Shown here: positions 20,477-32,808 of the stretch, piece by piece | Numbering within the stretch: the first letter of the stretch is position 1 | How the letters are laid out: every line of letters starts with the position of its first letter | Source of the DNA: Nereocystis luetkeana | Lineage: Eukaryota; Sar; Phaeophyceae; Laminariales; Laminariaceae | DNA: 64,000 bases | Assembly (NCBI GenBank): GCA_031213475.1 | Contig: JARUPZ010000016.1 | Span: forward strand, 6,193,046-6,257,045 | Reading direction: 5' to 3' | Made by a program: the position numbers and the translations under genes | The notes under the pieces: model-generated | Seen by the model: the letters and a program-made list of their open reading frames with translations, nothing else | Database searches by the model: none | Told to the model about the DNA's origin: nothing

Positions 20477-21700
20477 GTGGCGGTGTATTTACTTCTTGAC
20501 CCCGTCGCCAAGGAGTTCATCCCTCAGGCGGGACGGGTACAGCACCACAGCAGAGAGCGCTACGTGGGCAGCCGGGGGGGTGGAGAAGCTGGACAAAGCG
20601 TGGGTATGCTATGCATGCACGACAGGAAGGATGGGGGTGTCAGCGTTGGCTGGGACCGGCTGCACCCAACCAACGGAAACCAAGGCGCGTACCAGGCTAC
20701 AAAACGGAGAGCCACTTTCGCCATAGAGAAGAAAAGGAAACAAAAGAAGAAAAAAAGGAGGCGGGGGCGAGCGTCACGTCGGCTGGCAAAGAAAGCAGCA
20801 CGCGAGGCTCGTAAGAGACAGAAGGAGGCACTTGTGGCGGTAGCGACCTACAATGTGCGCACCCTGGATGTAAAGGGGAGGAACGGGTACAAACATGATG
20901 AGCGTGTACTGGCGAAGGGACAGCAACTCGGCTGCGACTTCATTGGCCTGCAGGAAACTCGGAGGTCCGGCAGACGGACGTCCCGTGCGGCAGGGTATCG
21001 CGTTTTCTCTTCAGGTCACGAAACAACAGCTGCCAGGCAAGAGCTGTACGGACTAGGTCTAGCTGTCAAGGAATCATTGTGCAGTAAGTCTGTGTACACT
21101 CATCAGTTCGTTGACGAGCGGCTAATTTCTATGCACTTTGGGTTGGCTAGAAATTCGAGGCAGTTAATTTCGTCGTTGTGTATGCTCCAACTGTTTGCAC
21201 GCCGTACTGAAACGTATTGTATGGCTGAAGCTGAAGGACATGGTGGGAACTATCCCGACGAAAGCGTGTCTGTTTGTACTGCTGGATGCCAACGCGCGAA
21301 CTGGGCAGGAGATGGAACGGTGCGGTGATGATGAACGTAGATAACTTGGAGGATATGGACGTGATGTTCGTAACGAAATAGCGAACGACTCCTGTCGTTC
21401 GCCACCAATTGCAAGTTAGCTCTCGCCGACTCGTCTTTCAGCGCGCGCATGGGTGGGATATTGCGTACACACAACAGCACAAGCCCGAATGACTGTTAGC
21501 GGATCGACTACATCCTAGCCCGTCAAGCCCATCGAACTAGAGCACAAGACGTTAAAGTCGTCCCACAGCCTCCTGCCCCAGCTAAGGCTGGCTCAGACCA
21601 CAAGATCTTGTATATCTAAGTCCGGCTCACCGGTCACTTTGCGCCCAAAAGACAAATACGTAGACGGGCAAAACGCCGAGAGTTCGGCTGGCAGCTTTTT
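20477..21700 (+). pseudogene. LINE endonuclease (EEP/APE domain) portion
   Basis: The first 283-aa frame (20477-21328) has a Lys/Arg-rich segment (20725-20830) followed by ATYNVRTL, FIGLQETRRSGR with the catalytic Glu, YGLGLAVKESL and ERLISMHF, the conserved order of the exonuclease-endonuclease-phosphatase fold. Another frame continues with LLDANARTG and GRDVRNE near 21270-21380. The part to 21700 has further breaks. This enzyme nicks target DNA for target-primed reverse transcription. The copy is not functional. Confidence 0.82.
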
Positions 21701-23881
21701 ATGCCCGATGAAAAGTGTCTTGAACGAGTAGTCGCCAGAATCATTTTCACTCTCAATCAGCTTCTCCAGCCCCGTAATACGTCTGGTGTGGTCGAGTTTT
21801 TCACTACGGCTATTCTTGATGCGGTTGAAAAAGAGGTACCACCCCCTCCCCGTCGTCACCGCAGACATGGATGGCGTGAATCTGCCGAAACCTTGGGCGC
21901 ATTCACATCAGCATGGACAGCGAGGGAGGATGCACGACAATTCTTGCGTGCCCACCCCTACGATAGAACCGCGTGGAAGACACTGCGATCTGCGTGTTGG
22001 CGAAGAACGACCAGAGAGGCTTTTTCAGGCGCCTTAAGAGCACGGTAGGATTGGAAGGGACTAAAGCGAGGAGCGAACAATTCGTTAGGGACGAGGATGG
22101 CACGCGTTTACTGTATAAGGTGTGAATTCGTGAACGATGGGCGGGGTTTTTGCCACAAACTCTTGAACACGATCATCAAACTCTTGCCTCCGCGACCGCT
22201 CCAACTGTCGCTTGAAGATGATCCATCCATGAACAAGATGACGGAAGCACTTGAGGGTATGTCTAATTGGAAAGCTGTCGGGCCAGATGGTCTCCCGGCC
22301 GAACTCCAAAATATTGACCAACCCGCATTCGCCTAGTGCTTTCACAACATCCATGCCAATGTTTGGGTAACAGAAGAAACCCCCCAGCGATGGGAACATG
22401 CGATCATCAAGATCCTTCTCAAGAAGAAGGACCGAACCGACTGCAACAACTCCAGATGGATTCCGCTTGTTGCCCACGCGGGCAAATCTTTGTTGAACAT
22501 CGTCGCGTCCCGCCTCAGCAACTACTGCGATACCTAGGAATTACTCCCGGAGGAACAGAAGTGCGGCCTCCGCCCGGCGCGATCAATGATTGGTATGATG
22601 TTCGTCGTGCACCGGTGGCAAGAGCTCCGACGACAGAGGAAAATCCCTCTGTACGTGTGCTTCATCGATCTATCTGCAGAAAGCGTACGACTCTGTCAAC
22701 CAAGAGCTGTTGTGGGAGGTACTCACACGCTTTTGGCGTACCAACCAAGATACTGAGAATTATCCGTAACTTCCACGATGGCATGCGGGCTCGCGGGTGT
22801 ACCGATGACGGCGAGCTCTCGGAATGGTTTGATGTCACGCAGGGGCTGCGGCAGGACCGTTACTGTTCAACGTATTGTGCGCTGCTCCGTTACAGGTCGT
22901 ACTATTACGCTTGAGCCAAGACGAAGCCATTGTAAGGGGTTTGGTCCAACTCAGTGATGGGGGAGTAGTTCGAACGGAGGAGGAGCAGGAGCCGTTGGCG
23001 TGCGTGCGAAGGTCTGTATGGGGCATGTTGTACGCCGAGGATGCAGGAATTGGCTCGAAGTCGGCTGAAGGGCTCGCGAAACTGATGACAGTCATCGTGA
23101 CTGTCTTCGGTTCAGTAGGCCTCACGGTGTCGGAAAATAAGACAGAGACAATGCTCCCACAAACACCAGACCAGACAACCCTCGCACCACCGCTCGTCAT
23201 CGAAGCAGCAGACCAGAGGTATAAGCAGACGGCCCAGTTCCTATACCTAGGCGGCATTATCCACACAAACGCTGACCTCTCGCTCGAAATCGACCAACGG
23301 ATCCGTCTCATGCGAGCATGCCTCGAATGGTTCGGCCCGGAGTTGTATGATAGGACGACCGCCCCCCTTGGCCTTAAAGTCCGAATGCTGAAGGCCGAGG
23401 TGATTGAGACCCTGCTGTACATGTGTGTGACGTGGACCCTCAGAGCGGAACACTTTGCCAAGCTTCGAACGGCTCACCACCAAGCCCTGTTGCGAGTCAT
23501 TGGCTTCCAGCGCCGGCTTCGTACTGACCATGCCACCCTCTCATACGCGAAGGCCCTCAAGATGACACTTTGCGAGAGCATTGAAACCATCATCCGTATA
23601 CGACGGCTCTTCTTTGCGGGGGCGTGGAACGGCAAAGCCAGGAGCGATAACCCAGTCGGGTAATGTTTAGGACGACGGCTGGTGGGGAGAACCTGAGACC
23701 AGGTGGACGGTTGAAGACTGTGCATAGAGCTGAGTTCGGAGCCACCGAAGGGTCAACGGAACTTGCCCCCTTGGTGTTTGGAGTTGAGACCGCGCTGAGA
23801 TCCACCGCAGCAAAAAAGGCGGGGAAGTGGTACCGGGAGATCCTTGAAGCAGCCGAACGGTTCATGGTGAGGTGGCACTAG
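21701..23881 (+). pseudogene. LINE reverse transcriptase portion
   Basis: Recognisable segments: the entry region KAVGPDGLPAE near 22270, [11 protein letters not shown] near 22425, a GLRPARS block near 22565, and FIDL near 22662 that shifts frame into QKAYDSV. The GLRQ block near 22848 has lost a few residues. Motif C reads YAED at 23031-23042 where YADD is expected. The frame 22875-23663 then stays open for 262 aa (thumb and connector), and 23663-23881 holds the tail. The Asp-to-Glu change in motif C and the indels mark a dead copy. Confidence 0.82.
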
Positions 23882-24059
23882 GCTGAGGCTGAGATGAGTA
23901 GGCAGCGCCACGCATCCACCGTGGGCGGTGTGCAAGGGAATCGGGGGGGGGGGGGGGGCGGAGGAGTGGCAGAAACCCCGGCCAAGGGAATTCGGAGAGG
24001 GGGGGCAGGAGGAGTAGAAGGGGAACTGACTGCGGTGGACGAAAGTAGGAAGGATATGT

Positions 24060-25160
24060 CAAACAAGGTAGTTAGGCACCAGGCCGACTAGGAAGTAGAA
24101 CATGACTATACTACTCGTGCCACCAGCTGGTACAGCAGCTTCGAACGTGGTCTTCCCTTGTCCTCTCTTCTTTTGTTTTTTCTCTTTTTTGCGCTGATCC
24201 TCTGTGATTTTCATTTCATATATTTCCCTTCCTTTTTTTGATTGATAAGCCTTATTCAAGGAATCGTGTGGCGTGGGTGGATGACGAGCCTGCTTTGCCT
24301 GTTTGGTATTGTCTGACGCCAAGGGGCTGGGCATAGTCGACGAACGCAGGGCGGAGACGGCAGTCGGGGTAGCAAGGTAGCAGGCGGACTAGCAGGGAGA
24401 ACTTGGCTGTGCTGCTCGTACCACAAACTGCTGCCGCTACCCGGAGGAGGCTTTGCGCTTTGGTTTGCATGTTATTTCCCCCTTAATTCCTTGTCTGTAG
24501 TGGTGTTTTTCGCCTTCATTTTTTTCCCTGCTCCTTTTGTTTAAGTGTCTGCCACATCCCCTGCGGGGGGGGCACAACAGGTTGTTTCTTCTATTTTTTC
24601 TTTTCTTCAGGTTCTCTTGAGATTTGTCATCTGTGTTTATGTTTTTTCTTTGTTTTCTTTCGTTTTTCGTTTTCATAGAATGTTTATGTCGTGCCTGTCG
24701 TATCCAGTATCATGCCATGGCCTTGCATTGCCCACTACTGCTGTGCTTACTGATTACCTGGTACGTGGCAACGTAGTATCTCTGTGGCATAGCTTTGTGA
24801 CCACAGAATATGCACGTCTTCTAGGATTGAAGAATGGGCACGGACTCTGGTTGTGCAGGATGTCGACGGGTAGAAATAACGGTTTAACGTGATTACACAC
24901 AGATTCAAGATATAATATGTGGTGAAAAAACTACGCCATAGAGATAGTATTAATACGATGTTACGTATGAAGTAAACACATACTAACTGTAGTAGACAAT
25001 GCAATGCCATGCCATCATACAGGACATGACCAGCACCATAAACACATCGCATAAAATAGAGTAAATGAAAGAAATCGAAGAAAACAAAAACGAGGAAAAC
25101 AAATCGAAAGAGAAGAAGGAAAACAGATACAAGAGAAACCTGTCGTGCCTCCCCGCAGGG
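24060..25160 (+). mobile_element. R1 copy followed by an inverted R1 end
   Basis: 24080-24890 is a SINE-free R1 in plus orientation. From about 24895 to 25160 the terminal and central blocks recur in reverse (AAACTACGCCATAGAGATAG, GTCGTGCCTCCCCGCAGGGG). The right half is therefore a large inverted repeat of about 250-bp arms. Confidence 0.7.
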
Positions 25161-25245
25161 GATGTGACAAGCACAGCAGTAGTAATGTTGTGAACCGAAA
25201 TTGGAAAGTGGCGCGGTCGATTAAAGGCGGTCGGTTTCGGTCGGT

Positions 25246-25342
25246 TTAACCCCTTTAGAACCGCAGTCCCGTTCTGGGGACAAGCCACTTGAAATTGGAC
25301 TGGTTTGTCCCCGGAACGGGACCGCGGTTCTAAAAGGGTTAA
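25246..25342. mobile_element. Palindromic MITE, best preserved arms
   Basis: TTTAACCCCTTTAGAACCGC at the left, GCGGTTCTAAAAGGGTTAA at the right, with TTAA at both ends (25246-25249, 25339-25342). It sits inside a region rich in GAAACCGA/TCGGTTTC words. Confidence 0.88.
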
Positions 25343-26660
25343 ATCGAAATTAAACGAAACCGAAACCGAGCCTTTCTCGGTCGTTTCTCGGCCGGTTTCT
25401 CTTTAATACGAACCAAATGGTCAGTATTTGTATTTTTATGTATGTGTTGGCATAATGTGACATGATCGTATGGTGTCAAACGACCCTCCTCCTGCAGTAC
25501 TCGCGCCTGCTGCGCCACTCGGTACAGGCCGACGATATAAGCTGCGATGATACTGGTGCATGATATGTGCTTGTATTCTGCGGCCAACAATAGCTACAGA
25601 TACAACAGCAGTTAGTTGCTGCAATAATACACACTTTGTAGGATAATCCGATTGTGCTAGGGTAGTTATTGTCTGGGTCTTGTCATAGGGTACAGTAGAT
25701 GACATACTGATGTTGATAAAATGTGTCGTTATGTATACTCCGTATTTATTTCGTAAAGACACGACTTGCAGCATACTGTACAGCTAATGCCATGAAGAAA
25801 TCTGCGTTGCTCAGAGGGGGGCTATGAGGACGAACAAACAATATGGTAGGCAGAGGGCGACAAGGCATGGGAACGGATTAGTTTTAGACGTAACAAAATG
25901 TCCAGTCTATTCGAGAATCCGTGAAAAAAAAAGTTCAAAAGAACGTTTTTTGAAAATAATCCACCACCAACCTATTTACTTGGTTCTAGACTACATTCAC
26001 TTGTAGCACCGAACACCTGATTTCTTCACACCGGAAACAAATTGGATGATAGCTTTCGACAGACACCCCGCACCAATGGGGAATTATCCGGTGACATGGT
26101 GTGCTTTCATCTGCATATTTTTCCCGTCTATTTGTTCTCCCTGAAACCGAAAAATAAATAAATAATTTCAAATATTATGCAGCGGCTCTCAGTAGGATAT
26201 AATTACCGTGCTGTGCCGTGCCTTGCCGTGTGGTGCGGTGCTTTGCCGTGCCGTCCTATGCTTTCTCTTTCGTACATATGAAAATAATAAATACCAGGTA
26301 TACTATGTAGTATGGTAAGTTGGGCTAAAGCAAAAGGTAAAAGGTCAACCCATCACCTACCCAATCTAAGTTTATGTTGAAATTTGCGGGAATTTTAACT
26401 CGACTTTTCAGGATGGATTCGTATATTTCTGTCTAAGGAAGAACTATTTAACAATATTTTAAACTCCGAACGAGCCAATCGATGCGCAAAGACGTTTCGC
26501 ACACAAATATGCAATCCTCACCTCAATCCGACAAGTAGTCGACAAGAAACTAGGTGTGGGTGTTGACCCTGTTTCGACGAGGAATTTGTTGATGGGAAAT
26601 TCGACAAAAACAAACCCATGATAAAAAAAGACGTCCAGTCTTCATTGCCTCGAGCAAGCG
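25343..26660. other. No gene recognised
   Basis: Short frames only. 26205-26265 is a small imperfect repeat of GCCGTGC words. One TACCAGGTA at 26292. Confidence 0.4.
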
Positions 26661-27026
26661 GTGCCAGATATAAACGCGGCCGCGAGCCGAGCGATCGCCA
26701 TCACGCTCGGTGCCATCGCAGCAGCGAAGACTGTCTACGATCGGGCCTTGATGCAGGGGGAAGTGAGATACCCCGGGCGTTCAGATGCGAACTCATCACT
26801 GTTGTTGTCTCACGTCAGAGAACGATCGAGTAAAACTACTCTACGGCACGACCCTCTGTCCGGAAATATTGTTATTGCCCTTGATGAAATGCATTCGAGC
26901 GCTGTTCTCAGTGTGTTGGTTATTTTTTTTCGTGACGTCGCACTTGGAGTTGGTGCGAGTGTCGAGAGAGACCAGTCGGCACCGGCACAGACGGCACCCC
27001 AGCAGGCGGGGTTTGGTTCAAACTGA
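26661..27026 (+). CDS. Hypothetical ORF, 121 aa, unsupported
   Basis: Open frame rich in Ala at the start (INAAASRAIAITLGAIAAAK). No domain recognised, no splice or paralog support, and another frame overlaps it. It may be chance or part of an exon. Confidence 0.2.
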   Translation: MPDINAAASRAIAITLGAIAAAKTVYDRALMQGEVRYPGRSDANSSLLLSHVRERSSKTTLRHDPLSGNIVIALDEMHSSAVLSVLVIFFRDVALGVGASVERDQSAPAQTAPQQAGFGSN

Positions 27027-27330
27027 ACGTCTGTTTTTGTTCCTCGGAAAACCAAGAAAAAAAAAACTCATTTTTAAATCCCACTGGTATCGATTACTAT
27101 ATTACGGGACAGAGTGGCATGCCAGCCCAACAAGCGTTTTTTTTACGGCAGCTCCATACTCGTTCCTGCCCTGTCGCCCTGAAGGCATATACTCTTGATT
27201 GTGAGCTTGACACAAACGCAGATTGACATGTATTTTCAACAGCGGGGTTGTTTACGAGAGTATACCGAAACATACGGCGAAGGTCGCAAAAATGAGGGCG
27301 AAATAAAACGTAATCGACTGTCAAGGCGTG

Positions 27331-27433
27331 TTAACCCTTTTAGAACTCCAGTCCCGTTTTGGGGACAAACCACTCAAATTACAAGTTGTCCCCAATTGTC
27401 CCCAAAACGAGACAGCGGTTCTAAAAGGGTTAA
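27331..27433. mobile_element. Palindromic MITE
   Basis: TTAACCCTTTTAGAACTCCA to GTTCTAAAAGGGTTAA, with TTAA at both ends. The inner arm contains a duplicated TTGTCCCCAA. Confidence 0.87.
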
Positions 27434-27918
27434 AAGTTATTTATTTATCGTTTTAGCTCCTCCTGCTCCGCCGCCCTTAAGGAATGCTCTTGCTGTGTGA
27501 TTGTGGCGTTGCTCGTCGCGCGCTCGCATGCTCTTCTTGAGTACTTGTCTGTGTTGCAACAGCAGTACGGCATCAATACTCGTTCCTGTTCTGTCGCCCT
27601 GAAGTCATAATCTGCTCTTCTTGTGCACGTTGACGCAAAGGACAGATTGACATGTATTTTCAACAAACAGCGGGATTATTTTATGAGAGTAGTACCGGAA
27701 CATACGACGAGGATCGCAAAATGAAGGCAGCGAAAGAGTGATGGACCTCAAAGTCTGTGGTAAATTTATTCATCGTTTAGCTCGTCCTGCTCCGTCGCCC
27801 TCTAGAGACGCGAATACGTACCTTTTTAGGGAAGATGAGACAAATAAGCACCTACCTAGGGAGTTTCATACGATACAAAAATATGGACTTATTAATGCAA
27901 GACGTAACGACCGGCGTA

Positions 27919-27919
<1 letters not shown>

Positions 27920-27985
<66 letters not shown>

Positions 27986-27986
27986 G
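27920..27986. repeat. (TA)n microsatellite
   Basis: About 67 bases of alternating TA with one interruption (TATAATATA). Confidence 0.95.
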
Positions 27987-27999
27987 GTTCTTCTCTAAA

Positions 28000-29080
28000 T
28001 AAGTATTCGGGCACTTTTCCGACTATAAGTGCATACAATGTTTCTTGGTAGCGAAAAGCTTCTGGGTATCTTATGTTCGTCATGTTGTGGCGCATCGTAC
28101 ACTGCACCCAGCACAGCTCAGCCGCAGCATGCAGCAGGATCAGCCACAACTAACTCTGCAGCAACAGCGCACGCAAAGCACCGCCATACAACCCAACCCC
28201 CTCCAGCCCAGGTACAAGGCGCTTTTCGGAGGTAGTATCAACTCGCGTTGAGGGGTACCCCGATCCAGCACGCGTGACTCAACCGACAGCCTCTCATAGA
28301 AACGGGAAATGATCGACTACACTACTATTTTCCCGACTATATCGAGCACACGCAGCGCAACAAACACACACCACGCTGCACAACAACAACCCGGCAGATA
28401 GGCCGTAATTCCGACGCCCAACCCAACTAACTGAAGGTCAAACTGGCGGGTAGTGAGCGCTCACACGATAGCGATTCGCCTGGCGATTTCTGCGGCTCCA
28501 GAGACCCCGACACGATCGTCGCGTGACGGCTCTCTATCCATGTCGTTCAGCCTGCAGCCTGAAGCAAGATACTACCTGGTGGTATGAGTTTTTTTCCCCG
28601 GTATGATACTGTGGTTTCCTCCGTAATGGCGCATGGCTCGAGCTATACAGTACGTACTACGGTGAACATCTGAATAGTGCCTACATATGTACCCGAGCGT
28701 CGAAGATTAGTCTGACTCGAGGGTAAGCGCTGCTGTGCTGCTGTTGCTGTTCGGTACTTTACGCATTCCAAACGCTGAGGCACACACTGAAAACGCGAGC
28801 GTGGAACTCGTATTTTCAGCCGTTTGAACACTGCTTATCCTTCGAGTTCCTGGCATGAATTTCTGCCCGCTGTATGAAATTAATTGTCTTCTTGTGTTGT
28901 GTTGATTAAGAGAACCGCCGACTCTAATTCCATGTTATTTAGTCATGTCCGATTTTTCCGTCCAAAAGAAAACACTATGCTGAGTTTCAGACATTGCAAA
29001 AAATGCGGCTCAAATATGTATAATATTCAATGGCGTCATTCTTCCGAGTTGGAAACACCTGAAGCATAAGCGCAGTCTTG
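28000..29080. other. No gene recognised
   Basis: Ala/Thr/Gln-rich short frames near 28030-28250, but no domain and no support as exons. Confidence 0.4.
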
Positions 29081-29427
29081 AATGTGTCTTGAGCGATGCT
29101 CTTGTTGTGTGCTTGTGGTGTTGCTCGTCGCGCGCTCGCATGCTCTCGTGCGCTTGTCGTGTTGGAACAGCAGTATGGTATCTATACTCGTTCCTGCTCT
29201 GTCGTCCTGAAGGCATAATATGCTCTTGTGCACTTGACGCTCTGCCATCGCTCGTCATAGAAGAGATCCCCAACAGGCATTTTGGTACAGCAGTATGATA
29301 TCTGACGAGCGATGGCATGCGCTTGTGCACTTGTTGCTTCGGTTGTACTTCGAGGCGATCGTCGCAAGCGCTTAGAAGACCCACTCGGTCCTGCTGCTGC
29401 TGACGGGGACGTGCCATTGCTCTCCCT

Positions 29428-29519
29428 TTGCACCTTCACCTCCTCATATATCACCTTGCACCTTCATCTCACTTATCACCTTGCACCTTCACCTCACTTG
29501 TCACCTTGCACCTTCAACA
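29428..29519. repeat. Tandem ~27-bp repeats
   Basis: TCACCTTGCACCTTCA-CTCACT recurs about four times. Confidence 0.85.
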
Positions 29520-29589
29520 TATGCTCTTGTGGTGCTGCTGCTACTGGTGCAAACGTGGCTGCTGGGGCTGCTGTTGCATGGTAATTGGG

Positions 29590-29815
29590 AAAAGCACGGT
29601 ATGTGGTATGGTATGTTGCCGGTATGGTACGATGGTACGTTTATTATATAGGAATTTGCCTGGGGGTATGGTATGTTTCAGTTTGTTGGTGGTATGGAAT
29701 ATGGAAAAAAACACGGTTTGTGGTATGGTATGTTGGCCGTCTGATACAACTGTACGGTATCGTGGATGTATTATATATCAAAATTTTCCTGGTGGTACGG
29801 TATGTTCCAGCATAT
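29590..29815. repeat. Two tandem ~115-bp repeats
   Basis: Both contain CACGGT-TGTGGTATGGTATGTT, a TATTATATA block, a TTTTCCTGG-type block and GGTATGTT in the same order. Confidence 0.7.
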
Positions 29816-30024
29816 AAGTTCCGTAAAGGTCGAATACGTCGTACGAATATCATCTGCAACGACCTTCTATATCGACTATTGGAAAGTGTTCGAAAATGTA
29901 AGCCATGCGGGCAGGCAGGCAGACACAGACCAGACAGATTTGCAATTATCGCAGGTGAGACTTAGTTAACAAACTGAGAATAGGAATTATTTAAATAAAA
30001 ATATGGCAATAATCGGTTCCTTCC

Positions 30025-30165
30025 ATTTCCGGACAAAGTGTTAGGTACGTACGAGTACATACAGGAGCACCTTGCAGATTTGAGGCCCCTTTACATTTCC
30101 GGACAGAGTGTTAGGTACGTACGAGCACACACAGCAGCACCTTGCAGATTTGAGGCCCCTGTAGT
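30025..30165. repeat. 70-bp tandem duplication
   Basis: ATTTCCGGACA-AGTGTTAGG...GATTTGAGGCCCCT occurs twice, starting at 30025 and 30095. Confidence 0.9.
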
Positions 30166-31529
30166 GAATGCAGCCTTGGCCGCAAGGCTCAAGCCTATTT
30201 GCACGCACAGCAACAACTCGCCCGTGAGCTAGAGGTGGGGCGCGCTTCCACGGGGTGCAGGCAGCGCCGTCGAAATCCCCGTCTGGGCGAAGTGCATTAT
30301 AGCAACACGCAGCCGAATGTTGATGATGTGTGTGGGTATGTCCTTCCTGTTGTTTACACCTAAGTTCCTGCTCAACAGCGGTACACCAGGACCACATACT
30401 GCGACTTGATCTGTACAATATCAGGTACCAGGTATGTGTTTCACAGGGGGGGGGGCAGCGTTCTCGTGCTGCCGGTCGCCAATCCCAAGCCCCGGAACGT
30501 GCGATTTCTTCACGATCGCGCGTCCGCGTATACGCTTCTGCTCTGCGCTCTGGGCTTGGTTGTGCACCATCCTGCAGCACGTTTCGTGCAAAAAGCAAAG
30601 CTGCCTATTTTTCAGCTATAACTCAACGCCACAACATCGATGCCGGCACTGCTTTTATGTTACATTTTTGAGAGAGCATCATAGAACGGATTTTTTGGTG
30701 GCTAACGTTTTTTCCTCGAAGCTCCGATTGGATAATTTACTAAAGTTTTTTTTTATTTATGTTTCCCCCCAGATAGCGACCATGCGTCATGCTATGTTTA
30801 TTTTTACGTACTAAAACGAATCCATTCCCGATATAATATAGTGCGACAGTAGATCTGCAAACGAAGAAGCCAGCACTGCCGTCTGCACTCGACATGATTT
30901 ATCCCTCGCAGTCTCGCGGCGCACTGTGCCCTGTGCCCTGTGCGACTGCTGCTGCCTACCGCCACTGCTGCTTCTGTGTGCCATGCTGCTATACTGCTAT
31001 GCTGTTGCGGAATGTGGGCTGCTCGCCGGCTATGGGTCGCGTGCTGGCTGTGTCGCGTGTGGCGTATCCATACATCATAAAGGGGTGCCCGTACATATAT
31101 GAAGGCGTTTTGAGGCGTTCTACGATAGAGGTCCACCCTAAAAATTCTGAGGCTCCTCACTTAAGGAGCTCCTTACCTCTTCCGAAAACTGACGTCAGGA
31201 AAAATCAAAATGCATCGCGGCAAATAATCCCATGGCCCGAGTCTACACAAAGTTTTTTTCGAAATCAAGATTGACATTCCGACGATTGGGGTCAAAGAAC
31301 CCCGTGTTTCAGAAAAAAAAAAAAACGGAAATGTGCTACATCTATCGTAGAACGGGTCTTTTGGGGGTAGGGGACCGAGGGGAAAAAAAGGACCGAGAAA
31401 AACCGAGTCAGTTTTCCGGTTTCGTTTTTTTTTTTCGATCAAAAACCATACTAAAACAAAGTCGGTTTTCAGTTGGAAAAACCGACAAAAAATCGACCGA
31501 AAAAAACGACTTTCGGTTTTCGGTTCATA
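30166..31529. other. No gene recognised
   Basis: Frames without known motifs. 31270-31530 is rich in AACCGA/TCGGTT words and can fold on itself. Confidence 0.4.
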
Positions 31530-31920
31530 AGCTGGGCAGGCACTTGAAGATAACAAGCTACAGAAAAGAAAAGAAACCTATTACGGGGGACCATAGTAAA
31601 TAGGACCTATGGTACACACAAAAACCCACATATTTGCCTATTTTTACTGACAAGATTTGGTCCTATTTACTATGGTCCACCGTAATGCTTAAAAATAGAG
31701 TAACGCTACGAACCAAGGGAAAGCAACCGAAGCACAAAGCACCCTCCAGCTAGCCGCAGCAGTTTGTGGTACGAGTAGCATAGCCTGGTTCTCCGTACTA
31801 GTCCGCCTGGTACCTTGCTACCCTGTCTGCCGTCTCCGTCCTCCGTTCGTCAACTATGCCTCGCCCCTCGGTGTCAGACAACACGAAACAAGCAATGCAG
31901 GCTCGTCATCCACAGATACA
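31530..31920 (-). mobile_element. R1 fragment, minus orientation, with a MITE inside
   Basis: CACTTGAAGATAACAAGC, AAGCACCCTCCAGCTAGC, GCAGCAGTTTGTGGTACGAG and CCGCCTGGTACCTTGCTACC are R1 central blocks in reverse. The block is interrupted at 31579-31687. Confidence 0.7.
31579..31687. mobile_element. Second MITE family, 109 bp with ~29-bp TIRs
   Basis: The left arm ATTACGGGGGACCATAGTAA is complementary to the right arm ending CATGGTCC-type/ACCGTAATG, with a central AT-rich loop. Arms differ at about two positions. Inserted into R1. Confidence 0.82.
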
Positions 31921-31948
31921 TGCATGCGTGTTAAACAGGTATGCCCTT

Positions 31949-32348
31949 TTAACAGACAAATCGGAAAAATGGGAACGAAGCCTAAAATGAGAACCAAGCC
32001 GTATCTCCAGAACCATGTGGTGTATCAGAGAACCAAAATGATCCTGCGAAACCCCTTGGCCAGCCCTGTGAGAGGAGCTCGTCAGAACGGTCATGCTCCA
32101 TCTCGTGCCTTCGGGTGGGCGCAAAAAGCGATATACGCTGGCTCTATTGTGATTTCTCTGGATGCTGGCTACCGCGGCGATGCCGAGGACTTCCAGCCTG
32201 AGCGACAGCTCATTCGAAGGCTGCTGTACAGCCCCACAGGACTGTCAACTTTTTTTCTTGGAGTTGTACACAATTGGTTTGCTTTCTAAAAAAAAACGTC
32301 CGTTCCCATTTTTTGTTTCGTTCCCATTTTTCCGTTTTGTCTGTTCTT
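31949..32348. mobile_element. ~400-bp element with inverted repeats
   Basis: AACAGACAAATCGGAAAAAT and GGGAACGAA at the left are mirrored at the right by TTCGTTCCCATTTTTCCG and TTTTGTCTGTT. The middle holds a 121-aa plus-strand frame from 31924 with no recognised domain. The right arm has an extra GTTCCCATTTTTTG unit. Superfamily unknown. Confidence 0.65.
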
Positions 32349-32710
32349 TAGGCCAAGTAAAAAACACACGCTGGACACAAGTACTCTGATGGTACACAGC
32401 TCCCGTTTAGAGCACCCTGATGCCACACAGACCTGGTCCCACCAGGATCTGCACCTTCCAACCTGAACCTGGATAGGTCGAAGTACGCTGTTAGCCGGCC
32501 ACAAGTGGTGTATCTGTGGGTTCCCCCAGAACCGGGTACGATGTGTTGTTGGTTGTTTGTCAATCGATCGCGTAATGCCTCGTAGGATGTTTTTGAGTTG
32601 CTTTCAGGGTGTACCCGTTTCTGGCTTGAAACTGACCACCTGTACCCGTTTCTGTTTATTTCCCATAAGCAAACCTTGGAACCTTCTTGTGACACCAACC
32701 TTGGAAAACC

Positions 32711-32808
32711 TTAACCCTTTTGGCACCGCACTCTCATAAGTGGGGACAAAACACTCTAATTATAAGTAGCTTGTCCCCAAAACAGGACTGGGGTCCTAAA
32801 AGGGTTAA
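32711..32808. mobile_element. Palindromic MITE
   Basis: TTAACCCTTTTGGCACCGCA to GGTCCTAAAAGGGTTAA, with TTAA at each end. Confidence 0.87.

Larger units (their letters stand above)
20340..23890 (+). mobile_element. Decayed LINE retrotransposon
   Basis: A GC-rich 5' region (20340-20476) is followed by a basic stretch, an APE-type endonuclease, a linker and a reverse transcriptase, then a C-terminal domain ending at 23881. The order is that of APE-LINEs. Many stops and frameshifts interrupt it, and no RNase H is visible. It sits between R1 pieces at both ends. A G-run-rich tail to about 24055 may be the 3' UTR. Confidence 0.85.
27150..29260. repeat. Dispersed repeat R5, three copies
   Basis: ATACTCGTTCCTG-CTGTCG-CCTGAAG followed by TTGACATGTATTTTCAAC occurs at 27165-27300 and 27575-27735. 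The upstream block TTGCTCGTCGCGCGCTCGCA occurs near 27510 and 29123, and the CTCGTTCCTG block again near 29188. Copies 1 and 2 also share the ATACGACGAGGATCGCAAA-type ending. No coding sense found. The MITE at 27331 and the TA microsatellite lie between copies. Confidence 0.65.

Noticed and set aside
25436..25774. 112-aa minus-strand ORF
   Set aside because: No domain, no paralog and no splice support.
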